Of a stretch of DNA of 64,000 bases, positions 12,936 through 25,214 are shown piece after piece; position 1 is the stretch's first letter, and every line of letters starts with the position of its first letter. This DNA comes from Xestospongia muta (Eukaryota > Porifera > Demospongiae > Haplosclerida > Petrosiidae). The DNA lies in contig OY848917.1 of the NCBI GenBank assembly GCA_963693285.1, forward strand, positions 31,507,245-31,571,244, in the 5' to 3' direction. Both the position numbers and the translations under genes were made by a program. A model generated the notes under the pieces. It had not been told where the DNA came from and did no database searches. It saw nothing but the letters and a program-made list of their open reading frames with translations.

Positions 12936-14901
12936 ATGGACCAGTCGCCTTGTGCAGAAAATGTTCGATTCGATGGTGTTTTGATTATTGGTAGTGGACC
13001 ACTGGGTAGCACATTTGCTCGCATGTTAGTAGATCAGAACTCTCGCTATCCAGAGGATCAAAATAATGAAAAAATACCAGTTATAATGATTGATATTGGT
13101 GCTCAGCTTTCTTCTGTGCCTGGTGAGCATCTCAAGAACACAGTCTACTTCCACCATGATGTAAACAAGTTTACTGGCGTTATACAGAGTCACTTGCAGA
13201 CAACATCCATTCCAGTTGATGATTCTGTTGTTTCCACACTTGACCCTATTGCCTATTCTTTCAATCCTGAAGGGTATATAAATTAAAAACCTACATATAA
13301 ACTAATCATTTTTGTTTTGTTCTTTCCTCAATGTAGAACCCACCAATTTGGTCAGAATCCTGACCAGGTGCCCTATTACAATTTGCCTGCACAGGCATCT
13401 ACTTATGCCATTGGTGGAATGGCTACTCATTGGACAGCATGCACACCAAGAGAGCATCCTAAAATTGAGCGAAGTCCAATAATGAGTGATGATGATGATG
13501 ATGATGATGAGTGGGATAAGCTGTATTCCAAGGCTGAAGAATTTGTCAAGACAAGCAGTCATGTTTTTGATAAATCCATTCGTCACAATCTTGTGAAAAA
13601 GGTTCTCCTCGAAAGCACCCCATTCAGTGAAATAAAGGAAGACAAATATAAGCCACAAAGTCTTCCATTGGGGGTTCAACCACCTAACAAAGATAACTTG
13701 TACATTACTTGGTCAGGTGTTGATACAATTCTTGGTGAAACACTACTTAAACATGCAAAAGAACCATCCCCCCTTTTGTTTCGCATACTGGTAAGATTTT
13801 TTAGTAGTTTACTGAAATATTTTAGAAAGTATTTTAACAGCCTGAATGGCAAGCATTAAAGGTCGTGAGGTCAGACTCAAAAGACGAGATTAAGTATGCT
13901 GTGATTCAAAATTTGAGGAATGGAAAGGTTTATAATGTTCATGCTAATGCTATTGTTATTGCATGCAATGCAACTCTCACACCTCAACTCCTATACAACT
14001 CAGGATTTAGTCCTGATTATCCAGCCTTGGGAAAATATATATGTGAACAGCCCCTGGCATTCTGCCAAATAGTACTAAAGAAAGAAATTATAGATCAAAT
14101 TATAAGGCAAGAAAAGAATTCAGCCGTGTGTACCATAGATAACGTACCAATTCCCATACAGGATCCTCCTCCCCAGGTGAATATTTCATATATATTTGTG
14201 ATGATAATGCATGCATTGCTAATATCAAATATGTTTTCATAGTGCTGGATCCCTGTTTCTGAGGGCCGCGAATGGCATTGTCAGATTCACAGGGATGCCT
14301 TTAGTTATGGTGGTATTGCGCCAAACATTGACCAACGACTAATAGTTGACTTGCGCTGGTTTGGTAGGGTAACACCTAATGAAGAGAACTACATAGAATT
14401 CTGTGATTCGAACAAAGATACCTTTGGTATGCCTCAACCTTCCTATCATTTCAAAATGTCAGATGATGACGCAAAAAGAAACCATGCTATGATGAAAGAT
14501 ATGCTCCTTGCTGCTGATGTACTTGGAGGGTTTCTTCCTGGGTCAAATCCAACCTTCACTGAGCCTGGACTTGCTCTGCATCTTACAGTGAGTTGTTTTT
14601 AAATGACTATACTGTTGACATCAGCCTGTTATAGGGTTCTACTCGTATGGGAAAATCTAAAGACACCTCTGTTGTTGACACTTTTTGTAAAGTTTGGGAC
14701 ATCAATAATCTATACCTGGGCACCTGTGGAGTGATTCGAACTGGAACAGCCTGTAATCCTACCCTCACTGCAATGGCTCTTGCAATTCGTGCCTCTGGAC
14801 AAATAATTAACAAGTGGTGCTCAGGAAAATTGCCCTCAACCGATCCTGATAAGAAATATCCAAACTTTGTACCTTCAACTCATAGGCTTTTTCATTTTTG
14901 A
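12936..14901 (+). CDS. Pyranose 2-oxidase-type GMC flavoenzyme, five exons
   Basis: Exons 12936-13273, 13337-13790, 13841-14176, 14243-14587 and 14635-14901 join in frame to 579 codons; the four introns are 47-66 bp with GT-AG ends. The N-terminus has the FAD-binding GSGPLGS (residues 19-25). [13 protein letters not shown] (139-151) matches the pyranose oxidase flavinylation segment: His144 would carry the covalent FAD, with Thr146 beside it. [17 protein letters not shown] and LHLT-GSTRMG lead to the C-terminal [14 protein letters not shown]; His489 and Asn532 fit the catalytic His/Asn pair. The family oxidises aldopyranoses at C2 (or related sugars) with O2, giving H2O2. Length is slightly under the fungal enzymes. 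An Asp run ([10 protein letters not shown]) encoded by (GAT)n lies near residue 165. No signal peptide is evident, so it is probably cytosolic or peroxisomal. Substrate cannot be told from sequence. Confidence 0.93.
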
Positions 14902-17060
14902 GGAGTAAACAATTTTGCATTGAACTGACTTTTGTATTAGTATTAGTTTAGTATTAGTTTAACAGAACAGATCATTATAACAATATGTTGCAATATACAG
15001 TCCTAAACATATACATCAGTGGAAGAAGAACAACAACTACGCATTATAGGGATGTTCCATTTATGTGAGGATGTGTCTATGAATATAACATTGCTAAATA
15101 TCCTTTTGGGCTTGTATTAAAAATTCATTAGGAATATCTGTATGACGTAACATAGTAAATACCATTTAACCACAATTGGATGCCACATCCAATAATAATA
15201 ACTGGTTATTATATGATGAGAAACATATCTGCATTATTGCACATACTATCTGTCCATTTGATTATGGTAGCACTTCTTCATTTCTCTTAAATTTGATAAT
15301 TGTGAAATTGTTGGAATTGTATGAAGTGATAATGGATTTTATCCAAGCACTATAATGACTTGAGTTTTGTAATGTCAGGTGGTATGGTCAATATGTAGTT
15401 ATACTGTCCTCAGCTACATCATAAAATGGTTCTTATACAGTACTTCCACTTTTCATACAAATGTATCATGACTTTTCAGTCTAATAATAAAACTGTGTGG
15501 TATTTACTAGTATCTCATTATGTATTATATGCAACTCAAATAACTATATAATGGTTAAATCAACAAATCCATTTTATTTTGTTAAATCACACATACATTA
15601 TCTTAAACCCAAAGATATAGGCAAGATTTACATATACATATACATATATGTGTACACTTGTATGTGCATATGTATTTTTACATGTAATAATATATATTCA
15701 TTATATATACATGTAGAATTATTAGTGCTATAGTGTTTCATTGACATAAGTGTAAATACAGCATGGCACAGTATTATGGATTATGACACATTAACATAAA
15801 ATTCTGTTAATGGTCCTGTTAATACTATACTTCCTGAGACTGATACTATCTACTACTTTTGAAAAAATCATCAAATGTGGGGATGGCTGTATAAACATTG
15901 TAAACAAGCCCAAAATAGAAATGGAAGTACGGATATCCAGTAACTTGATCAGCTTCATATAATTAGTATAATTTTTATTCCTATATCTTGTCTGTCGATA
16001 TAAGTGTTATTATTTAGTAAAATTATCACAAACACAGGCACTAATTTTGGAAAGCTTATGTCATATTCAGGACTACTTTTGATGATATCGCTAAAGTGTG
16101 GGGTGTATTTGCTGAAAGGATGAAAATAATAATGTCTACCATAAATATCATCATAATCTTTTGTTGTTACAGTTGTATGTGACAAACAATCTCAAGAGAA
16201 ATTTAAATCACAATGCTGTTCAGTGAGTTAGACGTAAGTTAAGGGTTTTTATATTATATAAGGAATGTACTGATAATGCAGTATAACATATAGATTTCAG
16301 TTATAAAAATTGTGTTTTGGGAACTTCTGTGTGGCTACTATTCAAAGCTTCCTTTACTCCTACTCATAGAAAAATCACAGTTTAAATTAGTCAGTCACAA
16401 ATGTTGAAAGTTCTAATATGACTATCTTGGGCTTGTATTGAAAAACCATTAGGAAGTGTATATAAGTGAAGTGTAGAATTCCACAATCCTTGGATGCCAC
16501 ACCTACTAGTAATAACTGGTTATTAAAATATGATGAGAAACGTATCTGCATTGTTGCACATACTAACTGTCCACTTGATTACCATAACACTTCTTAATTT
16601 CTCTTAACTTTGATAATTTTGAAATTGCTGGAATTGTATAAAGTGATAATGGATTTTACCCAAACACTATAATGTGAATTTTGTAATGTCAAAACGCTAT
16701 GGTCATCATTATCTACATTATACAAAGTTATTAAATATCCCTTCATTGTATTCAACAGTTCATTTATAGATACTTGATCAAGAGAATAATCCTTATTCCT
16801 TAATTCATTTCTGATTTATCATTAAAGTTTGCTATTGGACTGTTTTGAAGCATTGGTATGCGTTGCCAGTAAGAATGACCATCAGGATCCCGTGCAACCA
16901 GTTAAATGTACCAAACAAAGACTTGATATATGTGACATACATGTGAGTAAGTGTTTGGCTGTTATAACTTGGACATTTACAGATTATTATCTAAATAATG
17001 CAAGACAAGTCTCTTTTATTTGAATAAAAGCAAAACGTTAAATGAACTACGAGTGAGGGT
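14902..17060. other. Intergenic, diverged copy of the 24.2-25.8 kb region
   Basis: Blocks around 15100-15490 and 16425-16700 resemble each other and the stretch near 24990-25150. From about 15870 to 17060 the order of similarity follows 24690-25660. No intact gene. Repetitive 'atatacat' tracts lie at 15630-15720. Confidence 0.7.
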
Positions 17061-17311
17061 TTGATTTTTTTCTCAGTCATTACTAACAAGAGTTCATAGA
17101 CAGACATTATTTTGAAAGTTGATATAAATTTCAAAGTCTGATGAAGGTGATAGAACACTGTATGATACAATTCCATTCCTTCCATGATCAGGATCTTCAG
17201 CAACGTGTTGACTGTAGCAGCCTGTAACATCACTTTCTTGTATTGATATGTTGAATACAGTGAGACCAGTATCTTTGATGTAGGTGAAGTTTGTATGTAG
17301 TGAGTTCAATG
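17061..17311 (-). pseudogene. Fragment of the 25.8 kb cadherin (one EC repeat)
   Basis: The - strand reads FTYIKDTGLTVFNISIQESD, then GCYSQ..AEDPDHG.NGIVSYSVLSPSS, closely matching the third EC domain of the cadherin's repeat unit. It has lost the NST codons and is interrupted by stops in the stretch equivalent to RTLVSIDREKNQTLT. Its downstream flank matches the cadherin 3' flank (16830-17060 against 25430-25660), so it is a truncated duplicate of that gene's region. Confidence 0.85.
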
Positions 17312-17441
17312 ACATAAATTATGTCAAAAATGCATCAACAGGTATATATAATTGAAAAACAACAACTCAGGCATATAAATACAATGCGATGTATAATGAT
17401 CGTAAAGCATTATCTTTTACATAAAGTTAGAGTTAAATGAT

Positions 17442-18915
17442 ATGAAAATAATTATTGCTTTGCTGCTGATAACCATTGGAGCTCAACCAGGTAAAATGTA
17501 ACAAAATCAATTATAATGCAAAATGTTATTTATGTTAAATAGGCAATGGTGATGAAAACTGGTTGTGTGCAGACAAGTGTAATAATTGTATCTGCAATAG
17601 CATTGTTAATTCTCAACTATATATGTTTTCAATGCATCCATTATGTAATACAAGTATTTGCCAAACATCACAGCGTTGCATTGCAGTAAACACATCTTGT
17701 CCGATTATGGTATCTTCTCCATCAACAGATGATTCATCTCTACTACCTCAAACTACATTATCATTCAATATGAATGTTAACATTACTACTACTGAATCTA
17801 ATACAAAATTGGATACACTGGACACTTCAAATTTTATTACACCTACATCTCTAACTGAACATCCAACAAATCCCACTAATATTATCACTAATGGTACTAT
17901 CAGGCAATACACTCAAAACACAATCCAGAGCACCAGTAGCAGGGCCATTGATATCATCCAGACTACTAGTGACATGTCCCAGGATAACATTTACATCTCA
18001 CAAATTACTGTATCTGAGAATACTGTTAATACCACCCAGAATATAGTTGAGTTTGGTGGTACTAATACTTTAAAAATTATTACAATATCAGTGACAGTAG
18101 CAGTATTGACAATAATACTACTAATGATTGCGACATTTGTTATTTTGTCGTTAGTAATAATTGTGAAGAGACATAACCAGTTCAAACCGAGTAAGTGTAC
18201 ATTTTTCAAGTGTGCTATCTTATATAGTGCATTATAGTACATTCTAAGTATCTTTAATATACCAGAATTCGTAACTGTTCAATATAGTAATTATCACTGT
18301 TACTTTATAGATGGAATACAGGAGGGTGTAGCAATGAAAAATGCTCATTCTGTTACTAATAGTCAGTATACTCCTTTCGATCAGATTGAGAAGGCATACT
18401 ACATTAGCTTAGATGATATTAACTCCAGGACAACATTAGTAAATGATAATATTGGAGTGTGTAGTATTAATGCTAATAATAAGAAACAAGAACCACATCC
18501 CCAGTGCGATACAACAACAACAACAACAACAAATAGTCCTAGTGTACCAGATTGTATTAGTACCACTACTGGTGAAACATATATTGCTATAGTGAGGAAA
18601 GACGGAGAGAAAATATCTGTCCATGTTCAACCACCACCTCTATCTACATATCCCCAGTGTGATACAACAACAACTACTTCTTATCTACCAGATTGTACTA
18701 CTACCACTACTAGTGAAACATATAATACTATAGTGAGGAAAGATGGAGAGAAAGTAACCATCCATGTTCAACCACCACCTCTATCTAAAGAGTCTACATC
18801 AGATGAGATGACTCCTACATTCACTGAAGAGGATACCATACAACAAGAACCAATATATGATCAACCATTAAAAAAGCAACCACCCCAGAAACCACAACGT
18901 CCTGATATTTTTTAA
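17442..18915 (+). CDS. Type I membrane protein with repeated tyrosine-motif cytoplasmic tail
   Basis: Exons 17442-17490, 17543-18190 and 18311-18915 (GTAAAA/TAG and GTAAGT/TAG introns, all phase 1) give 433 codons. Residues 1-16 (MKIIIALLLITIGAQP) are a signal peptide. The ectodomain has about nine Cys in its first 60 residues (C..KC..C.C...), then a long Thr/Ser/Asn-rich, probably glycosylated stalk. A membrane segment lies at about 194-224, followed by KRH. The tail carries two similar 47-residue repeats (about 296-343 and 345-391) with ETYIAIVRKDGEK and ETYNTIVRKDGEK, each then HVQPPPLS. Tyr323 (YIAI) and Tyr370 (YNTI) fit YxxI/L motifs, as does Tyr263 (YISL). PIYDQP (Tyr415) and PPQKPQRP look like SH2 and SH3 ligands. 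Family not recognised; a phosphotyrosine-signalling surface receptor is my inference. Confidence 0.8.
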
Positions 18916-20440
18916 GATGACTTTCAAAAACCAAAGGGGGTTCTTTATAAATGTGTAAATATGTAGTGTTCATTGAGACATTGACTAATATCATATTATA
19001 GTAATTTCTTATTCAAGTTATTTGTGTTTACTGTTTAGGAATAGTTGTGTTCAAGGTATTACTTTCAATGAGTATGTTTTATAAACATTATTGATTGTTG
19101 TGCATATTATTGGTAGGAATGATCCTGTGTTTATTGACATGTTGACTGTTATTCCTTTACTCTATGAAATGAGGACAACCCTATAATTATCCAGTCTAGA
19201 AAATGCATAATTGGTGTGGGATAACAGTACAATAATTCTATAAAAATTACGTAATGTACCTGATTTCCTGGCAATTGGAACTACTATTAATTGATATTAA
19301 TTATTGCTTTCTTGGAATGTGTGTTGAGGTTTTTCTGCATAACCACATTGTTACTATAAATAGTAACAAAATATTATATATTACTATTTTTAGTATACTT
19401 GCACGTACCGCTTCAATAGCTCACAACATGGGACAAAATGATAGTATCAAGGATTGTTGCAAAATTGTTTCCCACAACAAAAAGACTACATTGAGTTAAA
19501 GAGTGATAACACGTGCTGAACTTAATGGTATTTGATCTTTTTAATATGTGGTCTGAATACTTAGCTACATATTTCCAGTGACTGACATTGGAAGTTCCAT
19601 TGCACCTTATAGCTATATGCCAGCTTAATTCTTAATTGTCACTTGGTCTAATACAGACACTAGCTTATTCATTTTCTGGGCCTACCTCAATGAAGCAATA
19701 TTTAAGTTAAGCCATACATTCTAACAAACTACAAGTACTATCATGGATATTTCCTGTCATTAAGTAACAATAGGGTTGAGGTCAATCAGCAAAGCCTGGA
19801 AGTAGGAGACTGTGAGAAGCTTCTCCAAGCTTCATGTAGTATAAGGCAAGCAAGATTTGTAGACTCTATATAGAACAAAATGACATGGGACCGCTAGTGC
19901 TAGGCAATTGTCTTTATTTTTTCATTTCATTTTTAGCTATCATTCAATTAGGAGGTACCACTATATAGTAGTTATGTATATAGGCTTACTGATCACAAAA
20001 ATTAAGAAAAATAATTTAGTAATTAATAATAATAACATAGGCATAGGAAGGGTCTGGCCTTAACTTTTCAACTTTTTCATTGTTGTGTATTTGAGCCCTA
20101 CTTCAATTTGTCTTATATGTGATCTAGTTTATAAAAAGGGACCACTGTTAAAACATTTCAAAAACTGTTTTGTATATATAAATACAATTACTATGAATGT
20201 TTGTAATATATATATATATATATATGCATGCATGTATGTATATATATATATATATATGCACAAATATTCATGATAATTGTATGTATACAAAACTGTTTTC
20301 GAAATGTTTTAACAGTGGTCCCTTTTGCAAATCAGATCACATATTTTTAACATTAACTGAATTACTGTAAAAATTGATTGGTTGATTTAACTAACACATG
20401 GTTATACAGTAGGTTGCATATTCAAAATAAAAATGCACTA
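18916..20440. other. Intergenic, no gene seen
   Basis: AT-rich; a (TA)n tract split by 'gcatgcatgtatg' lies at about 20206-20256. No supported coding region. Confidence 0.4.
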
Positions 20441-20446
20441 AAGTGC

Positions 20447-21331
20447 TTAACCTCGCTGCGGTGCCCAGTGTAAATCTATACTGTAGAGTGCATGTAACAT
20501 GTACATTTAAGATTGGACAAGGTGTGGTCAAATATTTGATAAAATCACGTGATGCACATTACAAACTGTTGTTTGATGACTCAGCATTTCTCTTCAATCA
20601 AAGGGAAAAAAACTGTCGTTTACTGGGTACTTTGGACTCTGATTGACATGTCTGTGAAGCTGGAACTGAGTAAGTAATAGCATCATTCAATTGCCAAACA
20701 AGATTAAGTGCTAGATTCGTGATGAATGTTTCTGTGTGCCTTTATATGACTCTACAAAATGTTTCAATATTTTAATATACAAAATTTATTGTAACTTGAA
20801 AATGAAGCCTTCTTTGGAAACGTCCATAGTACAAATATAAATCGATATATTATCTATTAGTAGCAGTTTTTTCAGTGCTTTGAGACGTTTCTTTAATGCG
20901 TTACTTCGCTCCAAGTCCATGTACAATCCTGAAAAACTTTTCAGAATTTTTCTGATGATTGTTTCGACCAACGGCAATCTGTCTTGCTGATCTGTATTCC
21001 TCTGAAATTGTTAATTTTTTTACTTTTCGAGAAACGGCACTTGACCTCTGCAGCCTAAAAATTCTTTTGCGAGTTTTAAACTTCTGGATTTCTTGACGAT
21101 GTTCTTGATACTACTGTTGTAAAGTCCACATGTTTTTCTATTTGTTGCTAAACGTTGGTAGCTGCTAACGCTTCGGTTGCCAAGTTATAGCAGTTCAAAA
21201 AAATAACCCCGGTAACAGACACACACACTGACAGACAACAGTACCCTCGCTTAGCCTCGTACCCAGGCTAAACTAGAACGCCTGGGTACGAAGCTATACC
21301 CTCGCTATGCGCCCACGCACAGCGAGGTTAA
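20447..21331 (+). mobile_element. Non-autonomous DNA transposon, copy 1
   Basis: Ends are inverted: 'ttaacctcgctg' on the left and 'cagcgaggttaa' on the right, each with TTAA outermost. The interior matches the element at 32750-34014 in reverse, including a 66-codon frame (20443-20646) and the 60-codon 'DLERSNAF' frame on the - strand. The left flank 'gcactaaagtgc' is also shared with the other copy, so the true end may be about 20 bp further out. A 45-bp mini-element is nested at 21252-21296. No transposase is encoded. Confidence 0.75.
21252..21296. mobile_element. 45-bp mini-element made of two terminal inverted repeats
   Basis: It begins 'tagcctcgtacccagg' and ends 'cctgggtacgaagcta', the same ends as the 612-bp element at 36844-37455. 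It is flanked on both sides by TACCCTCGCT (21242-21251 and 21297-21306), a 10-bp target duplication within the host transposon sequence. The ends and 9-10 bp duplication suggest a Mutator-like system. Confidence 0.75.
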
Positions 21332-21564
21332 TTAAGCATAATACTATATTGATTACAAATGTATGAGATTGTGGTTATCTAGTTACATAATCAGTAGTAG
21401 GGCAGGACCCTCAGCCAAGTACTACATTTTCATGCCAATATACATTTACTACAGTGTTCTAGACAGGTTGAACAGTAAACATAACACTGTTTACAAATGT
21501 ACTATAAAATTGACTGTTTATGTAGTCTGCTTCATACAACTTGTATCGTATTATGCATGATAAT

Positions 21565-21780
21565 ATCAGTCACTTAGACATATTATTTGGGTATTTGTTG
21601 TGATAGAGACCATAAAAACATTATTATACATGATAGTGTGGTCAGTCACTTAGACAGTTATTTGGGTATCTGTTGTGATAGAGACAATAAAAACATTATT
21701 ATACATGATAATGTGGTCAGTCACTTAGACAGTTATTTGGGTATCTGTTGTGATAGAGACAATAAAAACATGCCTTGTAC
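21565..21780 (+). repeat. 75-bp minisatellite, three copies
   Basis: The motif 'gggtatctgttgtgatagag' recurs at 21589, 21664 and 21739, exactly 75 bp apart. The period is a multiple of three, so one frame stays open through it, but I see no further sign of a gene. Confidence 0.9.
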
Positions 21781-21799
21781 TCCTGTTGTGAACTAAGCA

Positions 21800-24740
21800 G
21801 ATTCATTAACTTGAAAATGAAAATGTTATTAGTTACAGTGAAAACATTTACACTATTAAGACAACAAGGAAGTTCTGCTACATATTAATTATTAAAATAA
21901 TCAGCTTGATTCAAAGTGCATTATATTGTAGTGGTTTTCACAGCCGCTTATCAAGTGTCAGTTGGTGGTTAAGGTACAGAACAGGAGATATCTTTTTTTA
22001 TTTGAAATTCCTTATTATCAATATCAATAATATCAGCCAGAGGATCTTCAAAAAATTTATTGGCAGCAATAGTAGTTCCTTCCATGGTTAGCCTCTTTTG
22101 GTAGTTACATACAACAATGATACTGTGATTGTACATATCAAATTAGTACTGATGACACATTCATATATATGACTGACCTTATCACACATAAAGCTGTTGA
22201 CATAAAGCAAGTTGTTAATAGAATTAATATTGTTAAGAGTCCACTATTTTTTGACCACATCTAAAATTTGCATATAATAAACGTGATCATACACTTATCA
22301 TCCATCCATAATAAATGTACCTGCTGAAAACGTGAATAGCTTTCTCCTGAAGTTATAGTTGTTTTGTTTTGGCTCTTGGCCACTTCAACATCTTGGCTGT
22401 TCCCTAAAACTTAAATTTGTTCTTGACATTCTGTAACTATTGTAATATTCTTACCAAGAAGATAAATCAAAATAACTACCACTTGAAATTGCATCTCTTA
22501 TTTACTAAAAAGGTTATAACTGGTAAGATAGCTCAGTAAACTCGACCTGATAGCGAAGCACTCGTAATGAGAAAATTTAACCCTGTATTTAGCGGACAAG
22601 GTAAAATTAACCTTTGTATATCTATTTTACACTATATCCCCAACCCCAGTTTGACATTCAGAGTTTAATTTCTAGCCAGTGTTACAGTGTACAGAAAAAA
22701 GCAAGTAATAAAAATTTATAACAATACAAAGAATGGAGGTATGGCAGTACAAATATCTGAAACAAGACCACGGTAGCTGGGAGTGCCAGTATTAATGTAT
22801 CCCTACTTAATATCCTGGCACAATCATGACTGAGGTTGCCAGCCCTATGTTCAATGATATAGCTAACTAGAAGCCAAAGAGTACTCTTTTACTTTACTGT
22901 CTGATAATTGAAGCCAGAGTGGATACTATTTCAAGTGAACTAACTAACGAGGAGATGATGTTCTTTAAGTATACTGATATTCACTAATGTAGACCTTAGA
23001 GGAAATTTTATTCTTTTGAAATAGAGTGGTTGTTTTAACTAATCTATGCTCACTTAGGTTACATACATGCCTAATGATCAATAAATTTCATGATCACTGC
23101 CATCAAACACATGTCTGGCATCCATAAAAATTCTTTTCTCTAACTATAATGATCTAATCTTATAACTAATTTACTACATGTACAACTTGTCAAGTATTAT
23201 GTTAATAATAAAACTGTATCATTTCAAGCAAGGTTCTGTTTATCATAGTTACATGTGCATAATGTAAGCTCAATACTGACTTGCGCTACAAAACTAAACC
23301 TAGTGTAACTCAATATGTACAAACCCAACTAGAAGCCAAAGAGTACACTTTCTAGTTAACTACCCTATAAAATTGAAGCCATGAGCAGATATTATTACAA
23401 CCAAACTAATCACATTAGTCTAATTAAATTGTTATCCATATAATTACGACGTTACACTAGAGAAAGGTACATGGTACACTTAAAAAAGCATTGTGTCATC
23501 AAACAAAGGCGTTGGTTAGCATAGTGCATATAAGCCCAATACTGAGCTACCAGGCTTTACCACATAGCTGAAAGAGCATTCTGTCATTTCAACTGAGGTT
23601 GTGGTTACCATTTCGTCAGCATGATGTATAAACCCAATAATTTGTTACCAAAAAGTTAAACCTAATGTAACTCAATATGTATAAAGCCAAATAGTAGTCT
23701 TTGTAGTTTACTTTTTAATGATAGATGTACTTTGTTGATATGTATGGACCCTAAGTGACCATTAATTAGTTGAAACAGCCAGTCTATTTCAAAAGAGCTG
23801 AATTTACTCTAAGATCTACATTTTGTTATCTAAGATAATCTAACTAAAATGATATGACCAATTTCATACTTGCACAACTTGTCAATCAGTATACTAATAA
23901 TAAAACTGTGTGGTATTTGCTAGTATCTGATTATATATTATATGCAACTCAAATAACTGTGGATACTATTTCAACTGAACTAACTAACCAGGAGATAATG
24001 TTCTTTAAATATACTGATATTCACTAATGTAGACCTTAGAGGAAATTCTATTCTTTTGAAATAGAGTGGTTGTTTTAACTAATCAATCCTTACTTAGGTT
24101 GCATACATGCCTACAAAGTACATCAATGATCAATAAATTTTGTGATTACTACCATCAAACACATTCTCATTACATATTATATGGAACTCAAATAATTAAC
24201 TAGAAATTGATCAAATCAACCAATCCATTTCTAAAGTGATGTGTGCATTATCTTAACCCAAAAGCTATAACCAACATATACATATACATGTATATTAGTA
24301 CATGTATATGTATATGTACATGTATTATTATGTACATTTTACATGTATTATATCATTATATGCATGTATATTAGTGATATAGTATTTCATTTATGTAGGT
24401 AAGTGTAACTACAATAGGACACGGTATTATAGATTACATTACATAAACATAAATTGATAGAAAATTAAATGTTAACCATTGCAGATGTAACTGGTCAGGT
24501 CAGCACTACTTGGCCAAGTGACTATCTGCTACATGATACAAACAATTGGTTACAAGACCTGCCCAATTGATCAAAAATGTCACCGTCTTATTAAATACAT
24601 CTGTTAATTACTTGGTAACAAAAACCAGAAGGAAATCCATGCTGTTGTAATAGATTAGATGTTTCAACAAATCAATGATCACTTTCAAAAAAATCATCAA
24701 ATGTAGGAATGACAGTATAAACATTGTAAATGGAAGTATC
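21800..24740. other. Intergenic with dispersed repeats
   Basis: From about 22840 to 24200 there are several diverged copies of the repeat family seen at 9.9-12.3 kb ('gaagccaaagagta', 'gtagaccttagaggaaatt', 'ggttgttttaactaatca'). 24280-24370 holds an imperfect inverted repeat of 'acatatacatgtat' type. No gene supported. Confidence 0.6.
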
Positions 24741-24788
24741 AGCTGTATGGGACAAACAATCTCTTGAGATTGTTTGTCCCATACAGCT
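24741..24788. repeat. Near-perfect 48-bp palindrome
   Basis: Two 23-nt arms (24741-24763 and 24766-24788) are exact reverse complements around TT. The arm begins agctgtatgggac. Confidence 0.95.
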
Positions 24789-24917
24789 ATAAACCCAAGG
24801 AATTATCCCCTTGATATTGAGGCTATTATGTAGAGATATTCATACTATCATTCCTACTTTTAACTTGTTTGAGATGTTTTTACCATCATCACTACATTCA
24901 AAGATTTTTAAAGAAAT

Positions 24918-25214
24918 TTGTATTTACTTTCATGTACTAATGATAATGTTTTTATTTCTTTCATAGTTGTTTACCATATTAACAATACAGCTACACAATG
25001 TAGTAGGATTTTACCCAAACACTATAATGACTTGAGTTTTCTAATGTCAAAATGGTATGGTAATCATCTAGTTATACTGTCATCATCTACACCATACAAT
25101 GGTTCTTATACAGATTTTCACTTTTCATACAGATGTATCATGACTTCTCGGTCTTGTATCAGAGTTTTACAACTAATCTACCAGTCTGGCAACTATGCTA
25201 CCAATAAAACATGA
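24918..25214 (+). other. Open stretch of unclear status
   Basis: An open frame of 98 codons without internal Met-based start evidence. Its second half (SKWYGNHLVILSSSTPYNGS...) has a broken counterpart near 15340-15490. It could be an exon of a decayed secreted protein. Function unknown. Confidence 0.25.

Noticed and set aside
20786..20977. 'DLERSNAF' frames as host genes
   Set aside because: They occur only inside transposon copies.
21565..21780. CRISPR-like array
   Set aside because: Direct repeats of the full 75-bp unit without unique spacers; eukaryotic context.
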